DNA from: Ferranicluibacter quercicola
Lineage (GTDB): Bacteria; Pseudomonadota; Alphaproteobacteria; Rhizobiales; Rhizobiaceae
Direction: 5' to 3'
Assembly: GCF_021168455.1 (NCBI RefSeq)
Contig: NZ_JAJOZR010000016.1
Span: 32,872-96,871, forward strand
DNA: 64,000 nt
Positions 18,030-26,489 of this stretch are shown here, piece by piece. A program made the translations under genes and the position numbers. Position 1 is the stretch's first letter, and every line of letters begins with the position of its first letter. The notes under the pieces were generated by a model. It was given only the letters and a program-made list of their open reading frames with translations, searched no databases and had not been told where the DNA came from.

Positions 18030-18971
18030 ATGAAGAAATATTTCTTGGCAACAGCGCTCGCGACGATGCTCGCAACAACGGCCTCGGCGGAGACTATTGG
18101 CGTCTCGATGGCGCTTTTCGACGACAACTTCCTGACCGTTCTTCGCAACGGCATGACGGACTACTCGAAGGATCTGAAGGACGTCACGCTGCAGATCGAG
18201 GACGCGCAGAACGATGTCGGCAAGCAGCTGAGCCAGGTGCAGAATTTCGTGGCGTCCGGCGTCGATGCGATCATCGTCAACCCGGTCGATACCGATGCGA
18301 CCGTCGCGCTCTCGCAGGCGGCGGCCGCCGCCGGCATCCCGCTCATCTACGTCAACCGCCAGCCGGTAAATGTGGACGACCTTCCCGAAAAGCAGGCCTT
18401 CGTCGCCTCCGACGAAAAGGAATCCGGTACGCTGCAGACGAAAGAAGTCTGCCGCATGCTGAAGGCTGCCGGCAAGACCGAGGCGAAAGCAGTGGTCATG
18501 ATGGGCGAACTGTCCAATCAAGCCGCCCGGGTGCGCACGCAGGACATCAAGGACGTGCTTGCGACGCCAGATTGCAGCTTCATCAAGATCGTCGAGGAGC
18601 AGACCGCCAACTGGTCGCGCACGCAGGGCGCTGACCTGATGACCAACTGGCTGTCGGCCGGCGTCCAGTTCGATGCCGTGATCGCCAACAATGACGAGAT
18701 GGCCATCGGTGCGATCCAGTCACTGAAATCGTCCGGGCGCACCATGGACGATGTCATCGTCGCCGGCATCGATGCCACCCAGGATGCCTTGGCATCCATG
18801 GCCGCTGGCGAGCTCGATGTCTCGGTGTTCCAGAATGCGGCGGGCCAGGGCCGTGGTGCCGTGGATGCCGCGCTGAAGATCGCACGCGGCGAGACGGTCG
18901 AGAAGAAGGGCTACGTTCCCTTCGAGCTCGTGACGCCTGCAAACCTCAAGGACTATCAGGCGAAGAACTAA
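18030..18971 (+). CDS. Sugar/inositol ABC transporter periplasmic binding protein
   Basis: 313 residues with a Sec signal peptide (about 1-20, cleavage after ASA). The mature domain is of the ribose-binding type: ETIGVSMALFDDNFLTVLRNG at the start, ASGVDAIIVNPVDTD, and a final VDAALKIARGE region. The chosen start has GGAGGAG upstream; an in-frame open stretch before it is not coding-like. It heads an operon continuing with an ATPase, permease and inositol catabolic genes, so myo-inositol or another cyclitol is the likely ligand, as for IbpA-type proteins. The assignment rests on context. Confidence 0.88.
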   Translation: MKKYFLATALATMLATTASAETIGVSMALFDDNFLTVLRNGMTDYSKDLKDVTLQIEDAQNDVGKQLSQVQNFVASGVDAIIVNPVDTDATVALSQAAAAAGIPLIYVNRQPVNVDDLPEKQAFVASDEKESGTLQTKEVCRMLKAAGKTEAKAVVMMGELSNQAARVRTQDIKDVLATPDCSFIKIVEEQTANWSRTQGADLMTNWLSAGVQFDAVIANNDEMAIGAIQSLKSSGRTMDDVIVAGIDATQDALASMAAGELDVSVFQNAAGQGRGAVDAALKIARGETVEKKGYVPFELVTPANLKDYQAKN

Positions 18972-18987
18972 CCCTCTTTGCCACAAT

Positions 18988-19013
18988 GGGGCGAGGCGGC
19001 GTACGCCTCCCCC
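18988..19013 (+). other. Intercistronic hairpin after the inositol-type binding-protein gene
   Basis: GAGGCG pairs with CGCCTC around a five-base loop, and the stem is extended by GGGG/CCCC with one bulged base. It lies 16 bases after the binding-protein stop and just before the ATPase ribosome site. Same placement as the hairpin at 15491-15521. Confidence 0.5.
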
Positions 19014-19037
19014 AACCCCATCATGGAGGGTTTGCAC

Positions 19038-20576
19038 ATGGTCAGTCCCCGCACGGCCGAAGCGATCAAGCACGTCATCGAAGAGACGGAACGCCACGGA
19101 CTTCTCGCTATCGAGGGTATCCGCAAGGAGTTCCCAGGCGTCGTCGCGCTCGACAACGTCAAGCTGCGTGTTCGCCGCGGCACCGTGCACGCCCTTATGG
19201 GGGAGAACGGCGCCGGCAAATCGACATTGATGAAAATCATCGCCGGGATCTATCAGCCGGATGCCGGCGAAATCCGCCTTCGCGGTGAGCTCGTTACGCT
19301 GAAATCGCCGCTCGATGCGCTCGAACAGGGCATCGCGATGATCCATCAGGAGCTGGCCCTGATGAACTGGATGACGGTCGCCGAAAACATCTGGATCCGG
19401 CGCGAGCCGAAAAACCGCTTCGGTCTCATCGATCACGGCCGGATGGCCGAGATGACCGCCGATCTTTTCTCCCGCCTCCGCATCAAGCTCGATCCGCGCG
19501 CGCAGGTGTCGGAGCTGACGGTCGCTCAGAAGCAGATGGTCGAGATCGCCCGCGCCGTGAGCTACGATAGCTCCATCCTCATCATGGACGAGCCGACATC
19601 CGCCCTGACCGATCGCGAGGTCGAAGGCCTGTTCTCGATCATCCGCGACCTGCGCGAACGCGGGATCGGCATCGTCTACATCACCCACAAGATGAACGAG
19701 CTTTTCGAGATCGCCGATGAGTTCACGGTGTTTCGCGACGGCAAATATGTCGGCTCCCATCTGTCGACGGACGTCAACCGCGACGACATCATCCGCATGA
19801 TGGTCGGGCGCGACATCACCGACATGTTTCCGAAGATCGAATGCCCGATCGGCGAGGTCATCCTCGAGGTTCGCAAGCTCACCATTCCCGGCGTTTTCCA
19901 CGACATCTCGTTCTCGCTCCGGCGCGGGGAGATCCTGGGGCTTGCAGGGCTTGTCGGGTCGAAACGGTCGAACGTCGCCGAAGCGATCTTCGGGGTCACG
20001 CCTGCCACATCTGGCGAGATCCTGGTCAACGGCACGGCGGTGACCATCGGGAGCCCGAGCGCTGCCATGGCGCAGGGCTTTGCCTTCCTCACCGAGGATC
20101 GTAAGGAGACGGGCTGCTTCCTGAGCCTCAATTGCCTGGAAAACATACAGTCGGCGCTCATCACACGGTCGCACGTCAAGGGCGGTTTCGTTGACCAGTC
20201 CACCGTGACCAAGCTTGCCGAGGACATGGCCCACGAGTTGAGGGTGAAAACACCGAACCTCTACGAGACTGTCGAGAACCTCTCGGGCGGCAACCAGCAG
20301 AAGCTGCTGATCGCCCGCTGGCTCCTGACCAAGCCGCGCATTCTCATCCTCGACGAACCGACGCGCGGCATAGACGTCGGGGCCAAGTCGGAAATCCATC
20401 GGCTCATCACCGGTCTCGCGGCGGAGGGGGTCGCGGTGCTGATGATTTCGTCGGAACTGCCGGAGGTGCTGGGGATGAGCGACCGCATCGTCGTCATGCA
20501 TGAAGGTCGCGTGTCCGGCGTCCTCGACCGCGCCGACGCCACTCAAGTCAAGATCATGGACCTCGCTGCGCGCTAG
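19038..20576 (+). CDS. Sugar/inositol ABC transporter ATP-binding protein (two ATPase domains)
   Basis: 512 residues. First half: Walker A GENGAGKST, signature LTVAQKQ, Walker B ILIMDEPTSAL. Second half: degenerate P-loop region GLVGSKRSN, signature LSGGNQQK, Walker B ILILDEPTRGIDVG. This is the RbsA/MglA/IatA architecture. The ATG at 19038 is chosen for the GGAGG eight bases upstream; an ATG at 19023 overlaps that site. It works with the permease that starts 28 bases after its stop. Confidence 0.92.
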   Translation: MVSPRTAEAIKHVIEETERHGLLAIEGIRKEFPGVVALDNVKLRVRRGTVHALMGENGAGKSTLMKIIAGIYQPDAGEIRLRGELVTLKSPLDALEQGIAMIHQELALMNWMTVAENIWIRREPKNRFGLIDHGRMAEMTADLFSRLRIKLDPRAQVSELTVAQKQMVEIARAVSYDSSILIMDEPTSALTDREVEGLFSIIRDLRERGIGIVYITHKMNELFEIADEFTVFRDGKYVGSHLSTDVNRDDIIRMMVGRDITDMFPKIECPIGEVILEVRKLTIPGVFHDISFSLRRGEILGLAGLVGSKRSNVAEAIFGVTPATSGEILVNGTAVTIGSPSAAMAQGFAFLTEDRKETGCFLSLNCLENIQSALITRSHVKGGFVDQSTVTKLAEDMAHELRVKTPNLYETVENLSGGNQQKLLIARWLLTKPRILILDEPTRGIDVGAKSEIHRLITGLAAEGVAVLMISSELPEVLGMSDRIVVMHEGRVSGVLDRADATQVKIMDLAAR

Positions 20577-20604
20577 TCGTGCACCGCGGGAGGAGACAGC
20601 GAAC

Positions 20605-21624
20605 ATGAACACCATCACGCAACCCGTTCCCCAGCTGCAGCAGACGCGACGGCGCGTTCCGCCGGAACTGACGATCCTTCTGGTGCTCGTCGGCATCTCG
20701 CTGACGTTCGAAATTCTGGGCTGGATCCTGCAGGGGCAGAGCTTCCTCGGCAACACGCAGCGGCTCTCCATCATGATCCTGCAGGTCTCGGTCATCGGGA
20801 TCATCGCGATCGGCGTCACGCAGGTCATCATCTCCGACGGCATCGACCTCAGCTCCGGATCGATCGTCGGGGCAACGGCGATGATCGCCATGAGCCTGGC
20901 CCAGGTCGGCACCTTTGAGCGTGCGCTCTATCCCGGCCTGACGGATCTTCCGGTCATCGTGCCCGTCGTCGCCGGGCTCTTCGTCGGCGTCGTCTGCGGG
21001 GCGATCAACGGGCTCCTCATCGCTTACTCGCGCATTCCGCCGTTCATCGCGACGCTCGGTATGATGGTCACCGCACGGGGCTTTGCGAAGTGGTACACCA
21101 AAGGTCAACCGATCAGCTTTCCCACAGACAGCTTCGCCGCGATCGGCAAGGGGCTTGCGCCCGTCCTGATCTTCCTCATCGTCGCCGCCATCATGCATGT
21201 GGTCCTGCGCTACACCCGTTACGGCAAGTTCACCTATGCGATTGGCGCAAACAAGCAGGCGGCCCGCGTCTCCGGCATCGATGTCGAGCGTCATACGGTC
21301 AAGGTCTATGCAGTGGCAGGCCTTCTCTCGGCTCTGGCCGGCATCGTCGTTGCCTCCCGCGGCCTGACCGCCCAGGCCGGCATGGGTACGAGCTATGAGC
21401 TCGACGCCATCGCCATGGCCGTCATCGGCGGCGTGTCCCTTTCGGGCGGACGCGGCTCCATCCTCGGCACCATGATTGGCATGGTCATCTTCGGGGTCAT
21501 CATCTCCGGGTTCACCTTCCTCCGGCTCGATGCCTATTACCAGGAAATGCTCAAGGGCATCATCATCGTCGCCGCCGTCGTGGCCGACGTCTATCGCCAG
21601 CGAAAGCGTGTGAAGAAGGCCTGA
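20605..21624 (+). CDS. Sugar/inositol ABC transporter permease
   Basis: A 339-residue permease with about ten helices. IISDGIDLSSGS is the conserved motif of this family and GGVSLSGGRGSILGT is the ATPase-contact loop. The ribosome site is GGGAGGAG. It completes a binding protein-ATPase-permease trio that leads directly into inositol catabolic genes, so it is probably a cyclitol importer. Confidence 0.92.
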   Translation: MNTITQPVPQLQQTRRRVPPELTILLVLVGISLTFEILGWILQGQSFLGNTQRLSIMILQVSVIGIIAIGVTQVIISDGIDLSSGSIVGATAMIAMSLAQVGTFERALYPGLTDLPVIVPVVAGLFVGVVCGAINGLLIAYSRIPPFIATLGMMVTARGFAKWYTKGQPISFPTDSFAAIGKGLAPVLIFLIVAAIMHVVLRYTRYGKFTYAIGANKQAARVSGIDVERHTVKVYAVAGLLSALAGIVVASRGLTAQAGMGTSYELDAIAMAVIGGVSLSGGRGSILGTMIGMVIFGVIISGFTFLRLDAYYQEMLKGIIIVAAVVADVYRQRKRVKKA

Positions 21625-21764
21625 CCGTTCGAATGCCAGCTTAGTATTCGGCCTTGAACTCCCATTCCATCCGCAGAACGGCGTCGTCGATGCAGCGATC
21701 GACACGAGGTCCGAGAGGCTTGACGCATGCGCGGGGAAGACCAGCAAGAAGGAGACATTCCCTC

Positions 21765-22667
21765 ATGAAACACACACTCGACCCCCACATGTTCCGGCAC
21801 CTGTCGCTGGAGGACACCTGCCGCAAGGTGGCCGATCTCGGCTACGATTACGTCGAACTGTCCCCGCGTCCGGATTTTCTCTCCTGGTGGACGCGGCCCA
21901 AGGTCTATCCGGAGCGCGTTGCCAGCTTCAAGAAGGCGCTCAAGGATCATAGTGTCGGCCTCGCCACCCTCCAGCCGATGTATCGCTGGGCGAGCCCCTA
22001 TCCGGATGAATGGGACAACGCGATCGACAACTGGAAGCGCGTCATCGAGATCGCGGTCGAGATGGATGGCCCGATGCTCGTCTCGGAGTTCGGCCGTGGC
22101 GGATCGCCGGAGCGCAGCCTGAACGATCGTTCCGGCCTCCATCGTCCCGAAACCTGCGAGGCCCAGTTCTTCCGCGCGATGGATATTCTCGTGCCGCTCC
22201 TCGAGAAGGAGGGCCTCGTCCTGTCGCTGGAAGCGCACCCGGAAGACTGGATCGAACAGATCGCGCCGGCCGTCGACATCATCAAGACGATCAACTCGCC
22301 GTCCGTCAAAGCGTCGTTCATCGCGCCGCACACGTTCTTCTACGGTCCCGACATGGTCGCCAATCTGCGCGCCACGGAGGGGCATCTGGTGCATGTCCGG
22401 CTGGCCGACACCTACGACCACAACAAGTCGTCGGAACTCCGCTACATCGTCAACCCTCCCGGTTCCAAGGTGCGCGTCCATCAGCACACCGACTTCGGCC
22501 AGGGCGAGATCGATTTCGATACGTTCTTCGCGACGCTCGCAGACATGAAATTCGACGGTGTCCTCTCGAACTGCGTGTTCGCCTGGGAAGACCGCGTCGA
22601 CGAAAGCGCGCGCTTCATGCTCAACGAAACCCGGCGCTATGTCGCCAAATACTGGAATGAGGTCTGA
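21765..22667 (+). CDS. Sugar phosphate isomerase/epimerase-family TIM barrel
   Basis: 300 residues of the xylose-isomerase-like TIM barrel (AP endonuclease 2) superfamily. Candidate metal ligands are in VLSLEAHPED (Glu/His) and in the late aspartate/histidine strands around HVRLADTYDH and VHQHTDFGQGEID. GGAG precedes the ATG at 21765. It stands between the transporter and the IolG-like dehydrogenase, with one base between its stop and the next start. It is distinct from IolE and IolI in this cluster; an inosose isomerase, epimerase or dehydratase role on another cyclitol is likely but not provable here. Confidence 0.8.
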   Translation: MKHTLDPHMFRHLSLEDTCRKVADLGYDYVELSPRPDFLSWWTRPKVYPERVASFKKALKDHSVGLATLQPMYRWASPYPDEWDNAIDNWKRVIEIAVEMDGPMLVSEFGRGGSPERSLNDRSGLHRPETCEAQFFRAMDILVPLLEKEGLVLSLEAHPEDWIEQIAPAVDIIKTINSPSVKASFIAPHTFFYGPDMVANLRATEGHLVHVRLADTYDHNKSSELRYIVNPPGSKVRVHQHTDFGQGEIDFDTFFATLADMKFDGVLSNCVFAWEDRVDESARFMLNETRRYVAKYWNEV

Positions 22668-22668
22668 A

Positions 22669-23679
22669 ATGACTGTGAGAATCGGTGTTATCGGCACGGG
22701 CGCCATCGGGCGCGATCATGCGCGCCGCATCAACCACGTCCTCGGCGGCGCGAAGATCGTCGCTCTGAGCGACGTCAACCGGGCCTCGGCCGAAGCGGTC
22801 AAGGCAGACGTCGCACCGGATGCCGCCATCTTCGAGACGGGCGAGGCGCTGATCGCGTCGCCGGATGTCGATGCCGTTCTCGTGACCTCCTGGGGCGCGA
22901 CACACGAGCAATATGTTCTCGCAGCGATCGCTGCCGGCAAGCCGTGCTTCTGCGAGAAGCCGCTGGCCACCACGGCGGACGGCGGCAAGCGCATCGTCGA
23001 TGCGGAGGTTGCCCATGGAAAACGCCTCGTGCAGGTCGGTTTCATGCGCCGCTACGATGCGGGCTACGTCGCTTTGAAGAAGGTGGTCGACAGCCAGATC
23101 GGCGCGCCGATCATGGTGCATGCCGCCCACCGCAACCCCGCCGTGCCCGAGCAATACGTCACCCCGATGGCGATTCACGACACGATGATCCACGAGATCG
23201 ACGTGCTGCGCTGGCTGCTCGACGACGACTACGTCTCCGCCCGCGTTCTCTTTCCGCGGGCGTCCGCCCGCAGCCATGCCAAGCTGCGCGATCCCCAGAT
23301 CGTCATTCTCGAAACCGCCAAGGGCACGATCATCGACGTCGAGATTTTCGTGAACTGCCACTACGGCTACGACATCCAGTGCCAGGTCGTCGGCGAGGAC
23401 GGGATCGCGAACCTGCCCGATCCCATGGCGATCCCCATGCGGCTCGGTGCGCGCCAGCAAAGCGAGATCCTGACCGACTGGAAGGACCGCTTCATCGCCA
23501 GCTACGACGTCGAGCTGCAGGACTTCATCCATGCAGCCGCCAGGGGCACGGCCTCCGGCCCGAGTTCCTGGGACGGCTATGTCGCCGCGATCACGTCGGA
23601 TGCCTGCGTCAGTGCGCAGGATGCCGAAGGGGCCGCCGTCGCCATCAACCTTCCCGCTCGTCCGGCGCTTTACAACTGA
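22669..23679 (+). CDS. iolG: Gfo/Idh/MocA-family dehydrogenase, inositol 2-dehydrogenase-like
   Basis: 336 residues. The Rossmann motif GVIGTGAIGRDHARRI and the family string CEKPLATT (the catalytic Lys is in EKP) are clear, and IHDTMIHEIDVLRWLL carries the Asp and His of the active site. The N-terminus resembles IolG of inositol 2-dehydrogenases, which oxidise myo-inositol to 2-keto-myo-inositol with NAD. The ATG is one base after the upstream stop. A second inositol-dehydrogenase-like gene exists at 37923-38930, so this copy may prefer another inositol isomer. Confidence 0.8.
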   Translation: MTVRIGVIGTGAIGRDHARRINHVLGGAKIVALSDVNRASAEAVKADVAPDAAIFETGEALIASPDVDAVLVTSWGATHEQYVLAAIAAGKPCFCEKPLATTADGGKRIVDAEVAHGKRLVQVGFMRRYDAGYVALKKVVDSQIGAPIMVHAAHRNPAVPEQYVTPMAIHDTMIHEIDVLRWLLDDDYVSARVLFPRASARSHAKLRDPQIVILETAKGTIIDVEIFVNCHYGYDIQCQVVGEDGIANLPDPMAIPMRLGARQQSEILTDWKDRFIASYDVELQDFIHAAARGTASGPSSWDGYVAAITSDACVSAQDAEGAAVAINLPARPALYN

Positions 23680-23687
23680 GGTCTCCC

Positions 23688-24473
23688 ATGCGCTTTGCCA
23701 TCAACCACATCACGGCCCCGAACCTGTCTCTCGAGGACTTCTTTTCCGCAGCCCGCCGTCTCGGGCTGACAGAGGTCGAGATCCGCAACGACATTCCGGA
23801 TGTCGTCAACACGATGGATCCCGCCGACGTCAAGGCGGCGGCGGAAAAGGCCGGCGTCGAGATCGTTTCGATCAACGCGCTCTACCCGTTCAACGTCTGG
23901 TCGGGGGACCTGCCGGCTAAGGCTCTAGCCCTTGCCGACTACGCGGCGGCAAGCGGTGCAAAGGCGCTGGTCATGTGCCCGCTGAACGACGGGACAAAGG
24001 TTTCGTTCGATGATCTCGTGGCGGCGCTGACCGCCATGAAGCCAATCCTTCAAGAGCGCGGTCTGACAGGCCTCGTCGAGCCTCTGGGGTTCCCGATCTC
24101 CTCCCTGAGAACGAAGGCGGAAGCCCTCAGCGCCATCGACGCCGCCGGTGGCGGCGATGTCTACAGACTGGTGCACGACACCTTCCATCATCACCTTGCC
24201 GGCGAAACCGAGTTTTTCCCGAGCCGCACGGGCCTCGTCCATATTTCGGGTGTGGTCGATCCGGCGGTTGCCGTGGACGACATGCTCGACGCGCACCGCG
24301 TGCTGGTGGATGGCGCAGACCGTCTGGAGAACGTGGCCCAGATCAAGGCGCTGATCGCCGCCGGTTTCGATGGGGTCTTCAGCTTTGAGCCCTTCGCCGA
24401 AGAGGTCCACGCGCTTGATGATCCGGAAACGGCCGTCCGCGACAGCATCACCTACGTGTCGGCACAGCTCTGA
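23688..24473 (+). CDS. TIM-barrel isomerase/epimerase, IolI-like
   Basis: 261 residues of the sugar phosphate isomerase/epimerase superfamily. EVEIRNDIP near the N-terminus, the LVEPLGFP strand, HDTFHHHLAG and the late FSFEPFAEEV match the pattern of IolI (2-keto-myo-inositol isomerase), and the length is close to IolI. It follows the iolG-like gene by eight bases. In the cell it could interconvert inosose isomers so that D-chiro- or scyllo-inositol can enter the IolE step. Confidence 0.75.
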   Translation: MRFAINHITAPNLSLEDFFSAARRLGLTEVEIRNDIPDVVNTMDPADVKAAAEKAGVEIVSINALYPFNVWSGDLPAKALALADYAAASGAKALVMCPLNDGTKVSFDDLVAALTAMKPILQERGLTGLVEPLGFPISSLRTKAEALSAIDAAGGGDVYRLVHDTFHHHLAGETEFFPSRTGLVHISGVVDPAVAVDDMLDAHRVLVDGADRLENVAQIKALIAAGFDGVFSFEPFAEEVHALDDPETAVRDSITYVSAQL

Positions 24474-24550
24474 TGCCTGGAAATCCCGTGTCTGCGTTTC
24501 CGCGCAGGCATGGTCCAACCTTGGAACCACGGCTCATGCCGGAGGATGAA

Positions 24551-26488
24551 ATGAACAAGTCACTGGATGTCATCACGATCGGTCGATCATCCGTCGATCT
24601 CTATGGCGCACAGATCGGGGGACGTCTGGAGGATATGGGGTCCTTCCGCAAATATATCGGCGGCTCGCCGACCAATATGGCTGCGGGAACGGCCCGGCTC
24701 GGCCTCCGGTCCGCCCTGATCACGCGGGTCGGCGACGAGCATATGGGGCGCTTCATCCGCGAGGAACTCGCGCGCGAAGGTGTCGATGTCACGGGCGTGA
24801 AGACCGATCCGAAGCGGCTGACGGCGCTGGTGCTTCTCGGGATCCGTGACGAGGAAACATTCCCGCTGATCTTCTATCGCGAGAACTGCGCCGACATGGC
24901 CCTTTGCGAAGATGACATTGACGAAGCCCTGATCGCCCGCGCGCGTTCGGTCGTTGCCACCGGCACGCATCTGAGCCACCCCGATACGGAAAAGGCCGTT
25001 CTGAAGGCGCTGGAGCTTGCCCGCAAGCACGGGGGCCGAACCGCGCTCGATATCGATTACCGTCCCAACCTCTGGGGCCTTGCCGGCCATGGCGACGGCG
25101 AAAGCCGGTTCGTCGAAAGTTCGGCCGTCACATCCAAGCTGCAATCGACACTGCATCTCTTCGACCTCATCGTGGGGACGGAAGAGGAATTCCACATCGC
25201 GGGCGGCTCCACGGACACCATCGCGGCGTTGCGTGCGGTGCGCGCCGTCTCGCGCGCGACGCTCGTCTGCAAACGTGGTGCGGCAGGGGCCGTCGCCTTC
25301 ACGGGCGATATTCCCGGTGATCTCGACGACGGAGAGATTTTCCCCGGCTATCCCATCGACGTCTTTAACGTGCTGGGCGCCGGCGACGGGTTCATGTCCG
25401 GCCTCATCAAGGGCTGGCTTGAAGATGCCGCATGGCCGCGTGCCCTTCAATATGCCAATGCCTGCGGTGCCTTTGCCGTGAGCCGCCACGGCTGCACGCC
25501 GGCCTATCCCTCGCTGGAGGAACTCACATTCTTCCTCGAGCGAGGCGTGAAGACCAAGGCTCTGCGTCAGGATCAAGAACTTGAGCAGATACACTGGGCG
25601 ACCAACCGCCACGCGGACTGGTCGACGATGCGTGTCTTCGCCTTCGATCACCGTATGCAGTTGGAAGCCATGCCGGGGGCCACGCCCGACAAGATCGGCC
25701 ACTTCAAGGCGCTCTGCCTTGAGGCGGCGCTCGACGTGCAGGACGGTCGTTCGGGATACGGCATTCTCTGCGATAACCGCCTCGGCAAGCGCGCTCTGCA
25801 TGCGGCATCCGGCACCGGCCTCTGGATCGGCCGCCCGGTGGAATGGCCGGGATCGCGTCCGCTGACGCTCGAGCCGGAACTCGGCCCCGACTTCGGCGGC
25901 CTGGATGAGTGGCCGCTCGACAATGTCGTCAAGGTGCTGTGCTTCTGCCATCCGGACGATGCCCCCGATCTCAGAGATGGGCAGGAAGAAACGGTCCGCC
26001 GACTTTTTGCCGCCGCGCGGCGCAGCCGGCTGGAGTTTCTGCTGGAGATCATTCCGTCGAAGGTCGGCCCGGTCGATGACGACACGAACGCCACGCTGAT
26101 CCGCCGCTTCTACGAGATCGGCATCTATCCCGACTGGTGGAAGCTCGAGCCGATGGCGAGCCGCGTTGCCTGGGAAAAGGCCTGCACCGCCATCACCGAT
26201 AACGATCCGAACACACGCGGCATCGTCGTCCTCGGCCTCGATGCGCCGGAGGACGAACTTGCGGCCAGCTTCAAGGTCGCCGCCAGCTTCCCGCTGGTCA
26301 AGGGCTTTGCGGTGGGGCGAACGATCTTCGCCCAGGCGGCCCGAGCCTGGCTTGCCGGCGAGATCACGGATGCGGACGCCGTGCAGGATATGCAGGCCCG
26401 CTACCGCCGCCTCTGCGTCTTCTGGGAGACGGCGCGGGCGGTGGCGCAGGACAACGAAGCGACGGTTCCGTCGCAGGGAGGACTTTGA
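24551..26488 (+). CDS. iolC: IolC fused to DUF2090: 5-dehydro-2-deoxygluconokinase / aldolase-like bifunctional protein
   Basis: 645 residues. Residues about 5-325 are a PfkB-type sugar kinase: GGSPTNMAAGTARLG (substrate motif) and the catalytic NVLGAGDGFMSGLI. Residues about 340-640 are the DUF2090 domain (starts near MRVFAFDHRMQLEAM), the aldolase-like domain attached to IolC in rhizobia and relatives. The kinase phosphorylates 5-dehydro-2-deoxy-D-gluconate; the second domain is thought to cleave the product to a semialdehyde and dihydroxyacetone phosphate, which fits the absence of a separate iolJ here. I use the ATG at 24551 behind GGAGG; the frame is open 26 codons further. Confidence 0.93.
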   Translation: MNKSLDVITIGRSSVDLYGAQIGGRLEDMGSFRKYIGGSPTNMAAGTARLGLRSALITRVGDEHMGRFIREELAREGVDVTGVKTDPKRLTALVLLGIRDEETFPLIFYRENCADMALCEDDIDEALIARARSVVATGTHLSHPDTEKAVLKALELARKHGGRTALDIDYRPNLWGLAGHGDGESRFVESSAVTSKLQSTLHLFDLIVGTEEEFHIAGGSTDTIAALRAVRAVSRATLVCKRGAAGAVAFTGDIPGDLDDGEIFPGYPIDVFNVLGAGDGFMSGLIKGWLEDAAWPRALQYANACGAFAVSRHGCTPAYPSLEELTFFLERGVKTKALRQDQELEQIHWATNRHADWSTMRVFAFDHRMQLEAMPGATPDKIGHFKALCLEAALDVQDGRSGYGILCDNRLGKRALHAASGTGLWIGRPVEWPGSRPLTLEPELGPDFGGLDEWPLDNVVKVLCFCHPDDAPDLRDGQEETVRRLFAAARRSRLEFLLEIIPSKVGPVDDDTNATLIRRFYEIGIYPDWWKLEPMASRVAWEKACTAITDNDPNTRGIVVLGLDAPEDELAASFKVAASFPLVKGFAVGRTIFAQAARAWLAGEITDADAVQDMQARYRRLCVFWETARAVAQDNEATVPSQGGL

Positions 26489-26489
26489 C

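Noticed and set aside
18720..20912. 730-codon minus-strand open frame over the ABC genes
   Set aside because: Antisense shadow of the binding-protein and ATPase genes; composition rich in Asp, His and Arg with no domain pattern.
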